Positions 32,800-41,300 of a DNA stretch of 64,000 bases are shown one piece after another; positions within the stretch are counted from its first letter, which is position 1; every line of letters starts with the position of its first letter. Location: NCBI GenBank assembly GCA_002483465.1, contig DLHX01000005.1:1-64000 (forward strand). Direction: 5' to 3'. A model generated the notes under the pieces. It did not search any database. It was not told where the DNA came from and worked only from the letters and a program-made list of their open reading frames with translations. The position numbers and the translations under genes were made by a program. Origin of the DNA: Micavibrio sp. UBA7657 (GTDB taxonomy: Bacteria > Pseudomonadota > Alphaproteobacteria > Micavibrionales > Micavibrionaceae).

Positions 32800-33390
32800 C
32801 TATTTCTTATCCTCGAACAATGCCTTGTATTCGCCATAGCCTTTGGCGTCCAGCTCTGCCACGGGGATAAATTTCAGCGAGGCGGAATTCATGCAATAGC
32901 GCAGGCCGCCTTTGTCCTTCGGCCCATCTTCAAAAACGTGGCCGAGATGCGAATCGCCGTTAGCGGAGCGAATCTCGGTGCGTGCGCCGCCGAGTTTGAA
33001 ATCCTGGTGTTCCTTCACGAATTTCGGGTCGAGCGGTTTTGTGAAGCTGGGCCACCCCGTTCCTGAATCGTATTTATCTTTCGATGAAAAAAGCGGCTCG
33101 CCGCTGACGACGTCGACATAGAGGCCCACTTCCTTGTTGTCCCAATATTCATTGTGGAAGGGGCGTTCGGTGCCGTCATGCTGCGTGACGTATTTCTGTA
33201 TCTCGGTCAGGCCATCAACGGCTTCCTGGGTTTTTGCATAGGGTGCTTTGGTCACGGGCAATTCTCCTGTAGTTGATTCTGCGGCATTTGACTCAGCCTC
33301 CGGGGGTGGCTCTTCCGCCGGGTCTGCGGCATAGGCAGGCACCTGGAAGAGCGATAAAGCGGCGATGGTCAGCATGAGTGTTTTGTTCAT
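32800..33390 (-). CDS. msrB: Exported peptide-methionine (R)-S-oxide reductase MsrB
   Basis: This enzyme repairs methionine-R-sulfoxide in proteins. From the ATG at 33390 the protein has 196 residues: a Sec signal peptide (residues 1-21, PAYA), an acidic linker rich in Glu and Ala (AEEPPPEAESNAAE), and the MsrB domain with SGTGWPSFTKPL, HLGHVFEDGPKDKGG and the catalytic Cys in LRYCMNSASLKFIP. The usual zinc CXXC pairs and the common resolving Cys (here SGTGWPSF rather than SGCGWPSF) are absent; the active-site residue is the only Cys in the mature domain. It is therefore a periplasmic, zinc-free 1-Cys type. Confidence 0.93.
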   Translation of the reverse strand: MNKTLMLTIAALSLFQVPAYAADPAEEPPPEAESNAAESTTGELPVTKAPYAKTQEAVDGLTEIQKYVTQHDGTERPFHNEYWDNKEVGLYVDVVSGEPLFSSKDKYDSGTGWPSFTKPLDPKFVKEHQDFKLGGARTEIRSANGDSHLGHVFEDGPKDKGGLRYCMNSASLKFIPVAELDAKGYGEYKALFEDKK

Positions 33391-33522
33391 GGGGTTCCCC
33401 TTTGAATTATATGGATGAGGGTTTGGTTTTCTCAAGTTGTCCGTTATACGCAGGTAAAATATTTATCCGTTGAAAAAAATGTTAAATTACTGAAAAAATT
33501 TCATATTTTGGGGCGGGAATTC

Positions 33523-33550
33523 TTGATTTTTAAGGATTTTTCTCTATAAT
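33523..33550 (+). promoter_or_regulatory. Sigma-70 promoter of the tmRNA gene
   Basis: The -35 TTGATT (33523-33528), a 16-bp spacer and a perfect -10 TATAAT (33545-33550) lie just upstream of the acceptor piece of ssrA, giving a predicted start near 33557. Confidence 0.75.
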
Positions 33551-33556
33551 GATAAA

Positions 33557-33893
33557 TGCCGGCTTGCCGGTTATGACGCTAAACGCGGATACGTAATAGA
33601 CGTTATGGACCCGGGGGCAGTGCCCGGCGGCTCCACCAGAATTCGCAGGATTTGAAAAAGGATTGGCGAATTCCGGCGGGGCCGAAACAGGATCGACATG
33701 CGTATTAAAGGTATTTTGCGGCGTCCGGAATCGGCCTAACGTTACTGGGCCATTTGATAGTTGCAAATGACAACTCTCAGTTCGTAGCAGCCAATGACAA
33801 CGTTGTTGTCGCTGGTGAAGGTCGTAAAGCTGCCTAACGGCACTCTACGCGCTACACCTTAATCCCTTCCTACTAACCTAGGGAGGTGGGGTC
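33557..33893 (+). ncRNA. ssrA: tmRNA, circularly permuted two-piece form
   Basis: tmRNA rescues stalled ribosomes and tags the nascent chain for proteolysis. The gene is permuted: the acceptor piece comes first, with T-arm CCGGG-GGCAGTG-CCCGG and the end CGGCTCCACCA (CCA at 33635-33637). After a spacer of about 39 bp comes the coding piece starting GGGGCCGAAACAGGATCGAC at 33677. GGGGCCG pairs with CGGCTCC to form the acceptor stem. TGCGTAT (33698-33704) pairs with ATACGTA (33589-33595) for helix P2. The resume codon GCA is at 33762 and the tag ORF ends at TAA 33834-33836. The tag is 24 residues: ANDNSQFVAANDNVVV, then AGEGRKAA. With the tRNA-borne Ala it holds two AANDN motifs. The split gene is a hallmark of Alphaproteobacteria. 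Exact mature ends are estimated. Confidence 0.93.
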
Positions 33894-33929
33894 CGGTGGG
33901 TACCTCGCAACAGAAACCCACCATTTTTT
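33894..33929 (+). terminator. Terminator of the tmRNA transcript
   Basis: GGTGGGT (33894-33900) pairs with ACCCACC (33915-33921) around a 14-nt loop and is followed by A and seven T (33923-33929). Confidence 0.8.
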
Positions 33930-33931
33930 TC

Positions 33932-34047
33932 ACCTTCCATATTTAATCCTGCACATCGTTATCCTTCGGTCTCGCCGTGCTCACATACCAAATGTATGTT
34001 GCGCGCGGCTCGCCTCGGCTGCCTTGTGCAGAACTAAATATGAAAGG
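33932..34047. repeat. Large imperfect palindrome (116 bp) between ssrA and the O-antigen-ligase-like gene
   Basis: The outer arms CCTTCCATATTTA (33932-33944) and TAAATATGAAAGG (34035-34047) pair with one mismatch. The next segments, CCTGCACA (33947-33954) and TGTGCAG (34025-34031), also pair, and the centre around CACATACCAAATGTATGTTG continues the symmetry imperfectly. The frame is open through it, but the translation is a product of the palindrome, not a gene. It resembles a dispersed intergenic element. Confidence 0.7.
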
Positions 34048-34089
34048 CCTGGATTGACAGCATATGAACCAGTCGCGAAACTGTTTCGC

Positions 34090-36009
34090 ATGACCAACCG
34101 GCTTTTCCCTTTCATCTGGCTTTCATGTTTTGCTGCAGCGCTGATGCCACTGGCGGCGCTTGAGGCGCAGTTCATTTTTGTTGCCGTGTCGTTGCTTGCG
34201 GCGGCGGTTTCTTTTGCAGTTTTAAAATATGATTTCATGGCGCGTGTGACGCGCATGGATGCTGCCGTACTCATCCCGGTTTTTGCGTTCTGGGCGCTTG
34301 CGCTGGCGAGCGTGGCGCTTTCTGAAATTCCGACCATCAGCCTGATTTATTTCGGCGTGTTCAGCCTGTTCCCGCTGTCATTTTGCTGCGCCTTGCTGGC
34401 GCGCGAAAAGATACGGTTTTTCGCGATCGCCGCCGCAGGATACGCGTTGTTCGCGGCGGGAATCCTGCTGCATGAATTTGTGCAGTTTTTCGCCCAAGGT
34501 GATGATACGTTCCGCGCCGGGTGGCCGTTTGCGGATGCGAACGCGCTGGCCGGATTTTTGTTGCCGGGGCTTTTTGCGGCGCTGGGTTTGATGCTGGGGG
34601 GCAAAAACCGCGTGCATTCCAACGCAGGCCTTATTCTTGCGATGCTGTCGGCGGCAGGACTGATGGCGAGCGGCAGCCGCGGCGGATTCGTGGCGGCGGT
34701 GATCGCGTTTATCATTTTCGCCTTTCTCTCATGGCCGCAGATACGGTATCACAGGCGCTGTATTTTCGCGTTTCTGATTGCTGCTGTGGCCCTGGCGATT
34801 TTGCCGGGCATCATGCCCGAACATAATGCCGGGGAGCGCATTGTGCGCACATTCACCGGCGAGGAGCCGATTCTGTGGACCCGTCCCGCGATCTGGGCCG
34901 CGACATGGCAGATCATACGGGAGCATGCCTGGACCGGTACGGGAATCGGCACGTTCTATCTGTATTACCCGGCAGTCAATACGGGCGATTATTTTTCGAC
35001 GGGGCGCATGGCGCACAGCGATCCGCTGCAATTCTGGGCGGAGATGGGCGTGCTGGCGCCGTTGTTGTTTTACGGGTTTATCATCGCGGCCTGTGCAGCA
35101 ACGCGGCGCGCCCTGAAAAATGTTGCGGCGGATGATCCGGTCCGTATTCATATCATTGCGCCGTTCTGCGCGCTGGGGGCGCTGGTTTTGCACGCCCATG
35201 TCAATTTTCCCTTTTACATTCCTGCCACATTGATGCTGGCAGGCATTTTCGCGGGATACTGGTTTGCGCAGGTGCGCAGCGTTTTGCCGGATACCGGCGT
35301 TGTCTTTCCACCGCAATACCGGCAGGCGTTGAAGATTATATTGATCGTGCCGCTGCTGGCGGTTTTATACGGCTTCATGATTTTGCAGGGCAGTCATATC
35401 GTTTTCATGCGCGGCGATATGCGCGGGCAAGCAGGCGACCTCGAAAGATTTGTAAGCGATATCAATAAAGCCAGCCGTATGGCAGAACGCAAAAACGCTG
35501 AGGCCGTACTGATGGCAGCGCAGATAAATACGGCAAAACTGCAGGCGCAGGGCGGCATTCCGCGGGCGGGCGCGCAGCAATTGTATGATGAGACGCTGGC
35601 GTTGCTGGATGAGGCGCAAAAATTAAATCCGAGATATGCGGCGATTGCGCACACGCGCGGGTTGCTGGCGCGCAGCAGGGCGTTGCTGGGGCTTGAAGGC
35701 GATGGAAACCAGGAGAGTTTTTTCCGCGAAGCGCTGGCGCTGGACCCGCGTCATTACCCGGCGCGCATTGAGCTTGCACGTTATTACATACGCAAAAAAG
35801 ACAAACCAAAAGCATTCTCGGTTCTGGAAGACGGGCAAAAATGGGTCGATGCCGCCAATGTGCCGGACGCCTATTACGACATGCTGGCCAGCAGCGCGAT
35901 GGAGCAGGGGCGCCATGAAGTAAGCGGTTTTGCGCTGGGGCGGCTGGCGCGCTCGCAGCGGGAACAGGCCGCCGCCGCGGAAAGTTCCCTGCCCGGTGAT
36001 GGAAAATAG
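34090..36009 (+). CDS. O-antigen ligase/polymerase-like membrane protein with C-terminal TPR region
   Basis: This is a 639-residue polytopic protein. I start it at the ATG at 34090 (MTNRLFPFIWLSCF); the upstream open frame is repeat DNA. About ten to twelve membrane helices fill residues 1-430. The large periplasmic loop holds the Wzy_C/O-antigen ligase pattern: GSRGGFVAAVIAF, then HAWTGTGIGTFYLYYPAVN and RMAHSDPLQFWAEMG, where the His-rich loop is the catalytic region in WaaL-type ligases. The last 190 residues are soluble, helical and TPR-like (LDEAQKLNPRYAAIAHTRGLL and FFREALALDPRHYPARIELARYY). It probably joins or polymerises surface glycans or glycosylates pilin-like proteins. The target is unknown. 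Confidence 0.85.
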   Translation: MTNRLFPFIWLSCFAAALMPLAALEAQFIFVAVSLLAAAVSFAVLKYDFMARVTRMDAAVLIPVFAFWALALASVALSEIPTISLIYFGVFSLFPLSFCCALLAREKIRFFAIAAAGYALFAAGILLHEFVQFFAQGDDTFRAGWPFADANALAGFLLPGLFAALGLMLGGKNRVHSNAGLILAMLSAAGLMASGSRGGFVAAVIAFIIFAFLSWPQIRYHRRCIFAFLIAAVALAILPGIMPEHNAGERIVRTFTGEEPILWTRPAIWAATWQIIREHAWTGTGIGTFYLYYPAVNTGDYFSTGRMAHSDPLQFWAEMGVLAPLLFYGFIIAACAATRRALKNVAADDPVRIHIIAPFCALGALVLHAHVNFPFYIPATLMLAGIFAGYWFAQVRSVLPDTGVVFPPQYRQALKIILIVPLLAVLYGFMILQGSHIVFMRGDMRGQAGDLERFVSDINKASRMAERKNAEAVLMAAQINTAKLQAQGGIPRAGAQQLYDETLALLDEAQKLNPRYAAIAHTRGLLARSRALLGLEGDGNQESFFREALALDPRHYPARIELARYYIRKKDKPKAFSVLEDGQKWVDAANVPDAYYDMLASSAMEQGRHEVSGFALGRLARSQREQAAAAESSLPGDGK

Positions 36010-36101
36010 TGCAATTTCAATGCGTTGTTTTCGGTGAACAGGCTGTGAACAGTCTATAACCGGGCTTGATTTTCACCGCCATGCTTGCGACATATAAGGT
36101 G

Positions 36102-36599
36102 ATGAAAGACGAAGACGACATTCTCAGGTATGACCGGATGGTCGAGGGCGCGCTGCGCGGCGTGGTCAGGAGTTCCATTCAGGAAGTGATCGAGCACGGC
36201 CTGCCGGGTGATCATCATTTTTACATCACGTTCCTCACTGATTATCCCGGCGTGAAAATTCCCGATTACCTGCGCGACCGTTACCCGGGCGAGATGACCA
36301 TCGTGCTGCAGTACCAGTTTTCCGATCTGTCGGTGAAGGACGAGGCGATGAACGTCACGCTGTCTTTCAACAACGAGCCCGAGCGCTTGAAAATTCCACT
36401 GGCGGCGATCAGCATCTTCGCCGACCCGTCGGTGAATTTTGCGCTGCAGTTCCAGCCGATGGGCGAATCTCTCGAGGACGCGGAGCTTGCCGTGCTTGAC
36501 GAGCTTGATGGGCCCGACGATGACGGCTCGAAGCCCAAGAGCGGCAAGGGCAAGAAGACCGGCGAAGTCGTTTCCCTCGATAAGTTCAGGAAGAAGTAG
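36102..36599 (+). CDS. sspB: SspB, ClpXP adaptor for ssrA-tagged proteins (alpha type)
   Basis: SspB binds the ssrA tag and delivers tagged substrates to ClpXP. From the ATG at 36102 (AAGG ribosome-binding site 5 bp upstream) the protein has 165 residues; upstream TTG 36066 and ATG 36081 are weaker alternatives. The start MKDEDDILRYDRMVEGALRGVVR matches the alphaproteobacterial SspB N-terminus. The tag-binding domain follows (HHFYITFLTDYPGVKIPDYL, IVLQYQFSDLSV, IPLAAISIFADPSVNFALQF). A disordered linker and a Lys-rich C-terminal tail (GKKTGEVVSLDKFRKK), the usual ClpX-docking arrangement, end the protein. It is 2.2 kb downstream of ssrA on the same strand. Confidence 0.93.
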   Translation: MKDEDDILRYDRMVEGALRGVVRSSIQEVIEHGLPGDHHFYITFLTDYPGVKIPDYLRDRYPGEMTIVLQYQFSDLSVKDEAMNVTLSFNNEPERLKIPLAAISIFADPSVNFALQFQPMGESLEDAELAVLDELDGPDDDGSKPKSGKGKKTGEVVSLDKFRKK

Positions 36600-36604
36600 C
36601 CAGT

Positions 36605-37567
36605 TTGTTCTGGAACGAGCGTATAAATCCTAAAACAGAGCCTTTGAAAGTTCTCCTCAAGCGCGGGGAGTTTTTCGATTCTGCGCGCGGGCGCGCTATT
36701 CCGTTCAAATTATATTACCCGGCGGGCGAGGGGTTGCCGGATAAAATGCCGGTGATCATCTGGTCGCACGGTTACGGTGGCAACCGCGACGGCGCGGGGT
36801 TCATTTCACGTTATATTGCGAGCCACGGCTATATCATCATTCATCTGACGCATGCGGGTTCTGACAGTTCGTTGTGGGAAGGCAAGCCCGGGCATCCGTG
36901 GGATGTATTACGAAAGAGTCCGATCACGCGCGCGATGACGGTGGAGCGGTTCAAGGATGTGCCTGCTGTTCTCGATCAGTTGCCGAACTGGGCGGCGGAA
37001 AACCCGGAGCCGGGCGCGCGGATGGATTTAGAAACGCTCGGCATGTCGGGCCATTCGTTCGGCGCGATGACGACGCAGGCGATGGCAGGAGAAAATTTTC
37101 CTGGCGATGATGATGCGCCTGCGGGCGAGCTGGTGAATTACAAGGAAAAGCGGTTCAAGGCGGGAATTGCCTACAGCCCGGTGCCCATTCGCAAGCTGCA
37201 CGGCGAGACGCCGGAGAAACATTTTTACGGCCCGATTTCCCTGCCGATTTTTTATATGACGGGCACGAACGACGATTCACCGCTGGAGGGTTTCACATAC
37301 GAACGGCGCGTGGTGGTTTACGATTACACCGGCGCGGCGGAGAAATACCTGCTGGTGCTCCGGTCCGGCGACCACATGGTTTACAATGGCACGCGCGGGA
37401 AACTTGAAGCGAATCCGCTGCGCGAGCCGCATGAGGAATTTATCAAGATGCTCAGTCTTGCTTTCTGGGAGGGTTATCTGAAAAACGATGCGGCGGCGCT
37501 GGCGTGGTTAAAAGACGGCGCGGCGAAAGCGTGGCTGGGCGGCGCGGGCGAATTAAAAACCCCGTAA
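36605..37567 (+). CDS. Alpha/beta hydrolase, PAF-acetylhydrolase/dienelactone-hydrolase-like
   Basis: This 320-residue serine hydrolase has the oxyanion region VIIWSHGYGGNRDGAGF and the nucleophile elbow GMSGHSFGAMTT. The acidic residue is probably in FYMTGTNDDSPLEG and the catalytic His in RSGDHMVYNG. There is no signal peptide. The frame opens with TTG at 36605, only 5 bp after sspB, and no better ATG precedes the conserved fold, so the exact start is uncertain. The natural substrate (ester, lactone or lipid) cannot be told. The gene is probably co-transcribed with sspB. Confidence 0.8.
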   Translation: MFWNERINPKTEPLKVLLKRGEFFDSARGRAIPFKLYYPAGEGLPDKMPVIIWSHGYGGNRDGAGFISRYIASHGYIIIHLTHAGSDSSLWEGKPGHPWDVLRKSPITRAMTVERFKDVPAVLDQLPNWAAENPEPGARMDLETLGMSGHSFGAMTTQAMAGENFPGDDDAPAGELVNYKEKRFKAGIAYSPVPIRKLHGETPEKHFYGPISLPIFYMTGTNDDSPLEGFTYERRVVVYDYTGAAEKYLLVLRSGDHMVYNGTRGKLEANPLREPHEEFIKMLSLAFWEGYLKNDAAALAWLKDGAAKAWLGGAGELKTP

Positions 37568-37630
37568 GGAACTTTCCGTTTTTTCTTCTGTTGGTCTATT
37601 TCCACAGACAGAAACAACAGGAGAAGTCCC

Positions 37631-38080
37631 ATGAAAATCAGCGAAGTTATGACCAGTGATTGCGAATGGATCACGCCGGAAACCACGGTGACCGAAGCCG
37701 CAAAAATCATGCGTGATAGAGATTTTGGATTTCTTCCCGTCAGCAACGCGGAAGAGAAGAAACTGATCGGCACGCTGACCGACCGCGATATCGTCGTGCG
37801 CTGCACGGCGGCGGGGTTCGACCCGAATAAACACGAGGTCAAGCACATCATGACCGAGAGCGTGCTTTATTGTTTCCAGGATGATGATGTCGAGAAGGTC
37901 TGCAAGAACATGGCCGAGGTGCGCGTGCGCCGGATGCCGGTGATGACGCGCGACAAGAAACTGGTCGGCGTCGTTTCGTTCGGCGACGTGGCGCAGGCCG
38001 CGCGCGAGAAAGATATCGCGCAGACGCAGCAGGACCTGACCCGCGAATGCGCGGAGAAGGACCGCAAGGCGGCGGCGTAG
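37631..38080 (+). CDS. Two-CBS-domain protein
   Basis: This 149-residue protein is a tandem CBS (Bateman) module: CBS1 about 1-60 (MKISEVMTSDCEWITPETTV and FGFLPVSNAEEKKLIGTLTDRDIVVR) and CBS2 about 70-130 (VKHIMTESVLYCFQDDDVE, VRRMPVMTRDKKLVGVVSFGDVA). Such modules bind adenine nucleotides and often act as stand-alone sensors. A good ribosome-binding site (CAGGAGAAG) lies 5 bp before the ATG. The C-terminal 25 residues are charged and helical. No partner enzyme is adjacent. Confidence 0.92.
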   Translation: MKISEVMTSDCEWITPETTVTEAAKIMRDRDFGFLPVSNAEEKKLIGTLTDRDIVVRCTAAGFDPNKHEVKHIMTESVLYCFQDDDVEKVCKNMAEVRVRRMPVMTRDKKLVGVVSFGDVAQAAREKDIAQTQQDLTRECAEKDRKAAA

Positions 38081-38090
38081 TCTGGAAAAA

Positions 38091-38179
38091 TGGTGCGCCC
38101 GAAGGGATTCGAACCCCCGCGCGGCACGCCGCGCTATCTATTTAAAAGCAGGTCTCGAATCCTGCAAGTCAAAATAGAG
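38091..38179 (-). pseudogene. Partial tRNA-like fragment, duplicated tRNA-Arg 3' end
   Basis: On the minus strand this stretch ends with a perfect T-arm and acceptor 3' strand (GGGTTCGAATCCCTTCGGGC, then GCACCA at 38091-38096), nearly identical to the 3' end of the tRNA-Arg 100 bp away. No 5' acceptor strand or D arm exists. Before the T arm there is a perfect GC hairpin (38119-38134, arms GCGCGGC/GCCGCGC), like a long variable arm. Further upstream is a nested stem: outer TCTATTT/AAATAGA (38137-38143 with 38172-38178), inner GCAGG/CCTGC (38148-38152 with 38161-38165). It is either a decayed long-variable-arm tRNA or a remnant attachment site. Not a functional tRNA. Confidence 0.65.
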
Positions 38180-38192
38180 ATTTAATCTGAAA

Positions 38193-38268
<76 letters not shown>

Positions 38269-38328
38269 ATTCGCAACAGCATTAAAGCCATTATAGAGGC
38301 TTTGCCAAGCTAAAACTACGGGATTTGG

Positions 38329-41300
38329 TTATTGGCGGGGCTTGCTAAAGCGGCGGCGGGCGAGGCCTGCAGCGCCAAGCGTGCCGAGGGCAGCCAGGAT
38401 CATGAGGAGGCTCATTTCAGCCTTGCCGATGCCGTAACCGGTGTGGACTTTCAGGCCCTTCATGTCTTCGGTGATTTCGTTCATGGCCTGTTTCATTTCG
38501 TCCTGCCGGGCCTTCAGGGCTTCGATCTCGGCTTTCATTGCCTTGTTCTGCGCCTCGAGTTCCTTGCCGGCTTCGATCATCGGCGCGATCAGGCCGGTGT
38601 AGTTGACCGATTTCGTACCCATTTCATCATCGGCGGTGCGCACCAGTTCGGGGAATATTTTTTCAATTTCCTGCGCCATGACGCCGAATTCAACCTGGTC
38701 TACTTCAGAGTCTTTCATCTTGAAGGAGTAGGTGTCGATGAGGCCGAGTTTATGCAGCATCGAGCCGCGCTCGCTCAAAGGGTGAATGTCTTTTTTCAGG
38801 CGGATGTCGGAGACGTCGGCGATGGTGCCGGTATATTCGATGTCGCCGGTGACGTCGAGCTTGACGCTCGGCGATGCCATCGCGATGCCGACGTTGCCGT
38901 TGTTCTTGATCACCATATCAGGGGTTGTTCCCTCGAGACCGCCGCCGGCGCCATCGGCCTGGACATGGAATTCAAGGCGCGTCGGCATGTCGGCCGCGCC
39001 TCCGCCCGTGACCGTTCCGTCAACGACGGCGGCCATGTAGAACGCAACGCGATCATTCGACCCGTCATAACCACTTGTTGAAATCTCGAACAGGCTATCG
39101 CCGCTGGCCACAGCCGTTTTGGCGGCGCGCGATCCGCGTGAACGGGAGGTGCCTATAATAGGGTTAAAGTAGTCAAATGCGCTGGAGGTTTGTAATGAAA
39201 GGGTAGGTTCACCGTCCCCTTCAAGAAGGAACGTGGCTGTAGACCAATCGTCCGTCGCTTTCTTGATATGCAACGGCGCTGTCGGATCTGAAGTTCCGAT
39301 GCCGACATTACCCGCATTGTTAACCGTCATGCGGGGCAGGGAAGTAGCCGATCCATCAGGCGCGGTGAAAAGGGTTATACGTGTCGGCATGTCAGCGTTA
39401 CCCGGCGTGCCATCCGTATAGAAACCGATATAACCGCCCACTTCGTAACTGTTGCCGTCATAGGCATAGCTGCCTATTGCGAAAAGCTCGTCATCGTCAG
39501 CCACGATTGTCGGCGAGGCGAGGGTGCCGCGTGAACGGCGGCCCAGAATAGTCGGGTTCAGCCACTGGTTGGTCGCCGCGCTATCGACAAACAGGAAGGT
39601 TTCAGCGTTGCTGGCGACGTGCAAATTAGTGGCGGGGGTGGCCGTGCCGATGCCGACATTGCCGTTGAAGACGTTTGTGGTGACGGATGAGTTGCCGAAC
39701 ATCATCATATTGCTGGCGGTTACGATTGCGCCGTTACCCAGCGCCGTGGCGTTCGTGTAGTTGTTTGCATTCGCCTGTGCCTGGTGGCCGATGAAAGTAT
39801 TATATGTGCCGCTGGTGTTGGCGGTGCCCGCATAGCCGGCCTCGAAACCGACGGCGGTGTTGCCGCTTGCCGTGGTGCTGCCAAGCGCGATGTCACCCAC
39901 CGCAACGTTCGCAGATCCGCCGATATTTTGGTAGAGGGCATTGCTGCCCATCGCTGTGTTCATCGCGCCGGTGGTGTTGGCAAGCATAGCGGATTCGCCG
40001 ATGGCGGTGTTATCACTGGCGGTGGTGTTGGCTTTGAGAGCTTCCTTGCCGATGGCAACGTTATCACTGCCGCTGGTGTTGGCCATAAGGGTAGAATGCC
40101 CCAGCGCGGTGTTTTCCGTGCCGGTATTGTTACCCGCTGTCGCGCTGCCCTGCAATGCATAGGCGCCGACGGCGGTGTTGTACGACACCCCGTCCACTGC
40201 CGTATCGTCAGCGTAGAACATGGCGCTGTGGCCGATAGCGGTGCTCTCCCGTTTTGCAACATTGCTGTAAAGGGCAGTGGTGCCCACGGCAACATTGCCA
40301 TTACCACTTGTGTTATCTTCAAGAGCCTGGTTGCCGACTGCAACGTTCCAGACGCCATCAGTTGTGTCTGCCAGGGCATTGCGGCCAACGGCGGTATTCT
40401 GGCTGCCACTGGTCAGGTCTCTTAGTGCAGCGTAGCCTACCGCCGTGTTGCTGTCCGTATCTATCGTGCTGTTGGCGGTTGTGGCGCCCGCATCCTGACC
40501 GATGAAGGTGTTGCGCTGCGCGCCTGCCGCCAATGCTGCTGCGCCCGCGCGGCCCATAATCAGGTTATTTTCAACCGCGTAATCGGTGAGGGCGTCGGTC
40601 AGGTCATCGAGGGCCAAGGTGGTTGCGGCTCCGCTGGAAACGCCGCCAGCCTGGTACCAGCTTGTGCCATCAGAGCAAACGCGGACGCCCTTGCCGGGAC
40701 CGAGTGCGACATCCGTGCCCGCGCCGGTGAAGAAGTTGCCGTTTTGATCAAGAGTAATTGTGTCGACGGTGTCGATGTTCACGACGTCCATGCAGCATCC
40801 GTTATGGGACGCAGTCGGGGTCGTGAAGGTGTCGGTCGTGTTCGTCGTTCTGTTCGCCGTGGCGCTGATCTGTTTGACGGTGCCGCAAGAGTTGGCGGTG
40901 ATGGTCGCAGCGGCGCCAATCACTTCCGCCGTGGGCGAGCCAACGACGAAGAGCGAGGCGGGCGAGGTATTGCCAATACCAACATCGCCGCCGGCTTCGA
41001 TTATCATCCTGTAGGTGTTGTTGGTTGCGAAGCGCATATCGGTGTTGGCCTGGTTGATAAGGTACGTATCGCCGGGATTGGTTGAGTACGTGCTGGAATT
41101 CATACCCATGTACAGATTTCCTACATCCGTCACTACTTCATACTGCGCTTCAGCGCTGGCGCCCGCGGTCGCGTTGGAAAGCCTGATCGCCGTGCTGCCA
41201 TTCTGGTCCTTCGCAACGTGCAGGAGTTCTGCCGGGCTGACCGTGCCGATACCGACATTGCCCGCATCGTCGATTCTCATGCGTTCAAGCGGGAGGTTGG

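Noticed and set aside
33530..33766. Minus-strand ORF of 78 codons
   Set aside because: It lies antisense to the tmRNA gene, whose helices, CCA end and tag frame are clear.
33886..34089. N-terminal extension of the O-antigen-ligase-like gene
   Set aside because: The extra 68 codons run through the tmRNA terminator and a palindromic repeat; the membrane protein starts convincingly at 34090.
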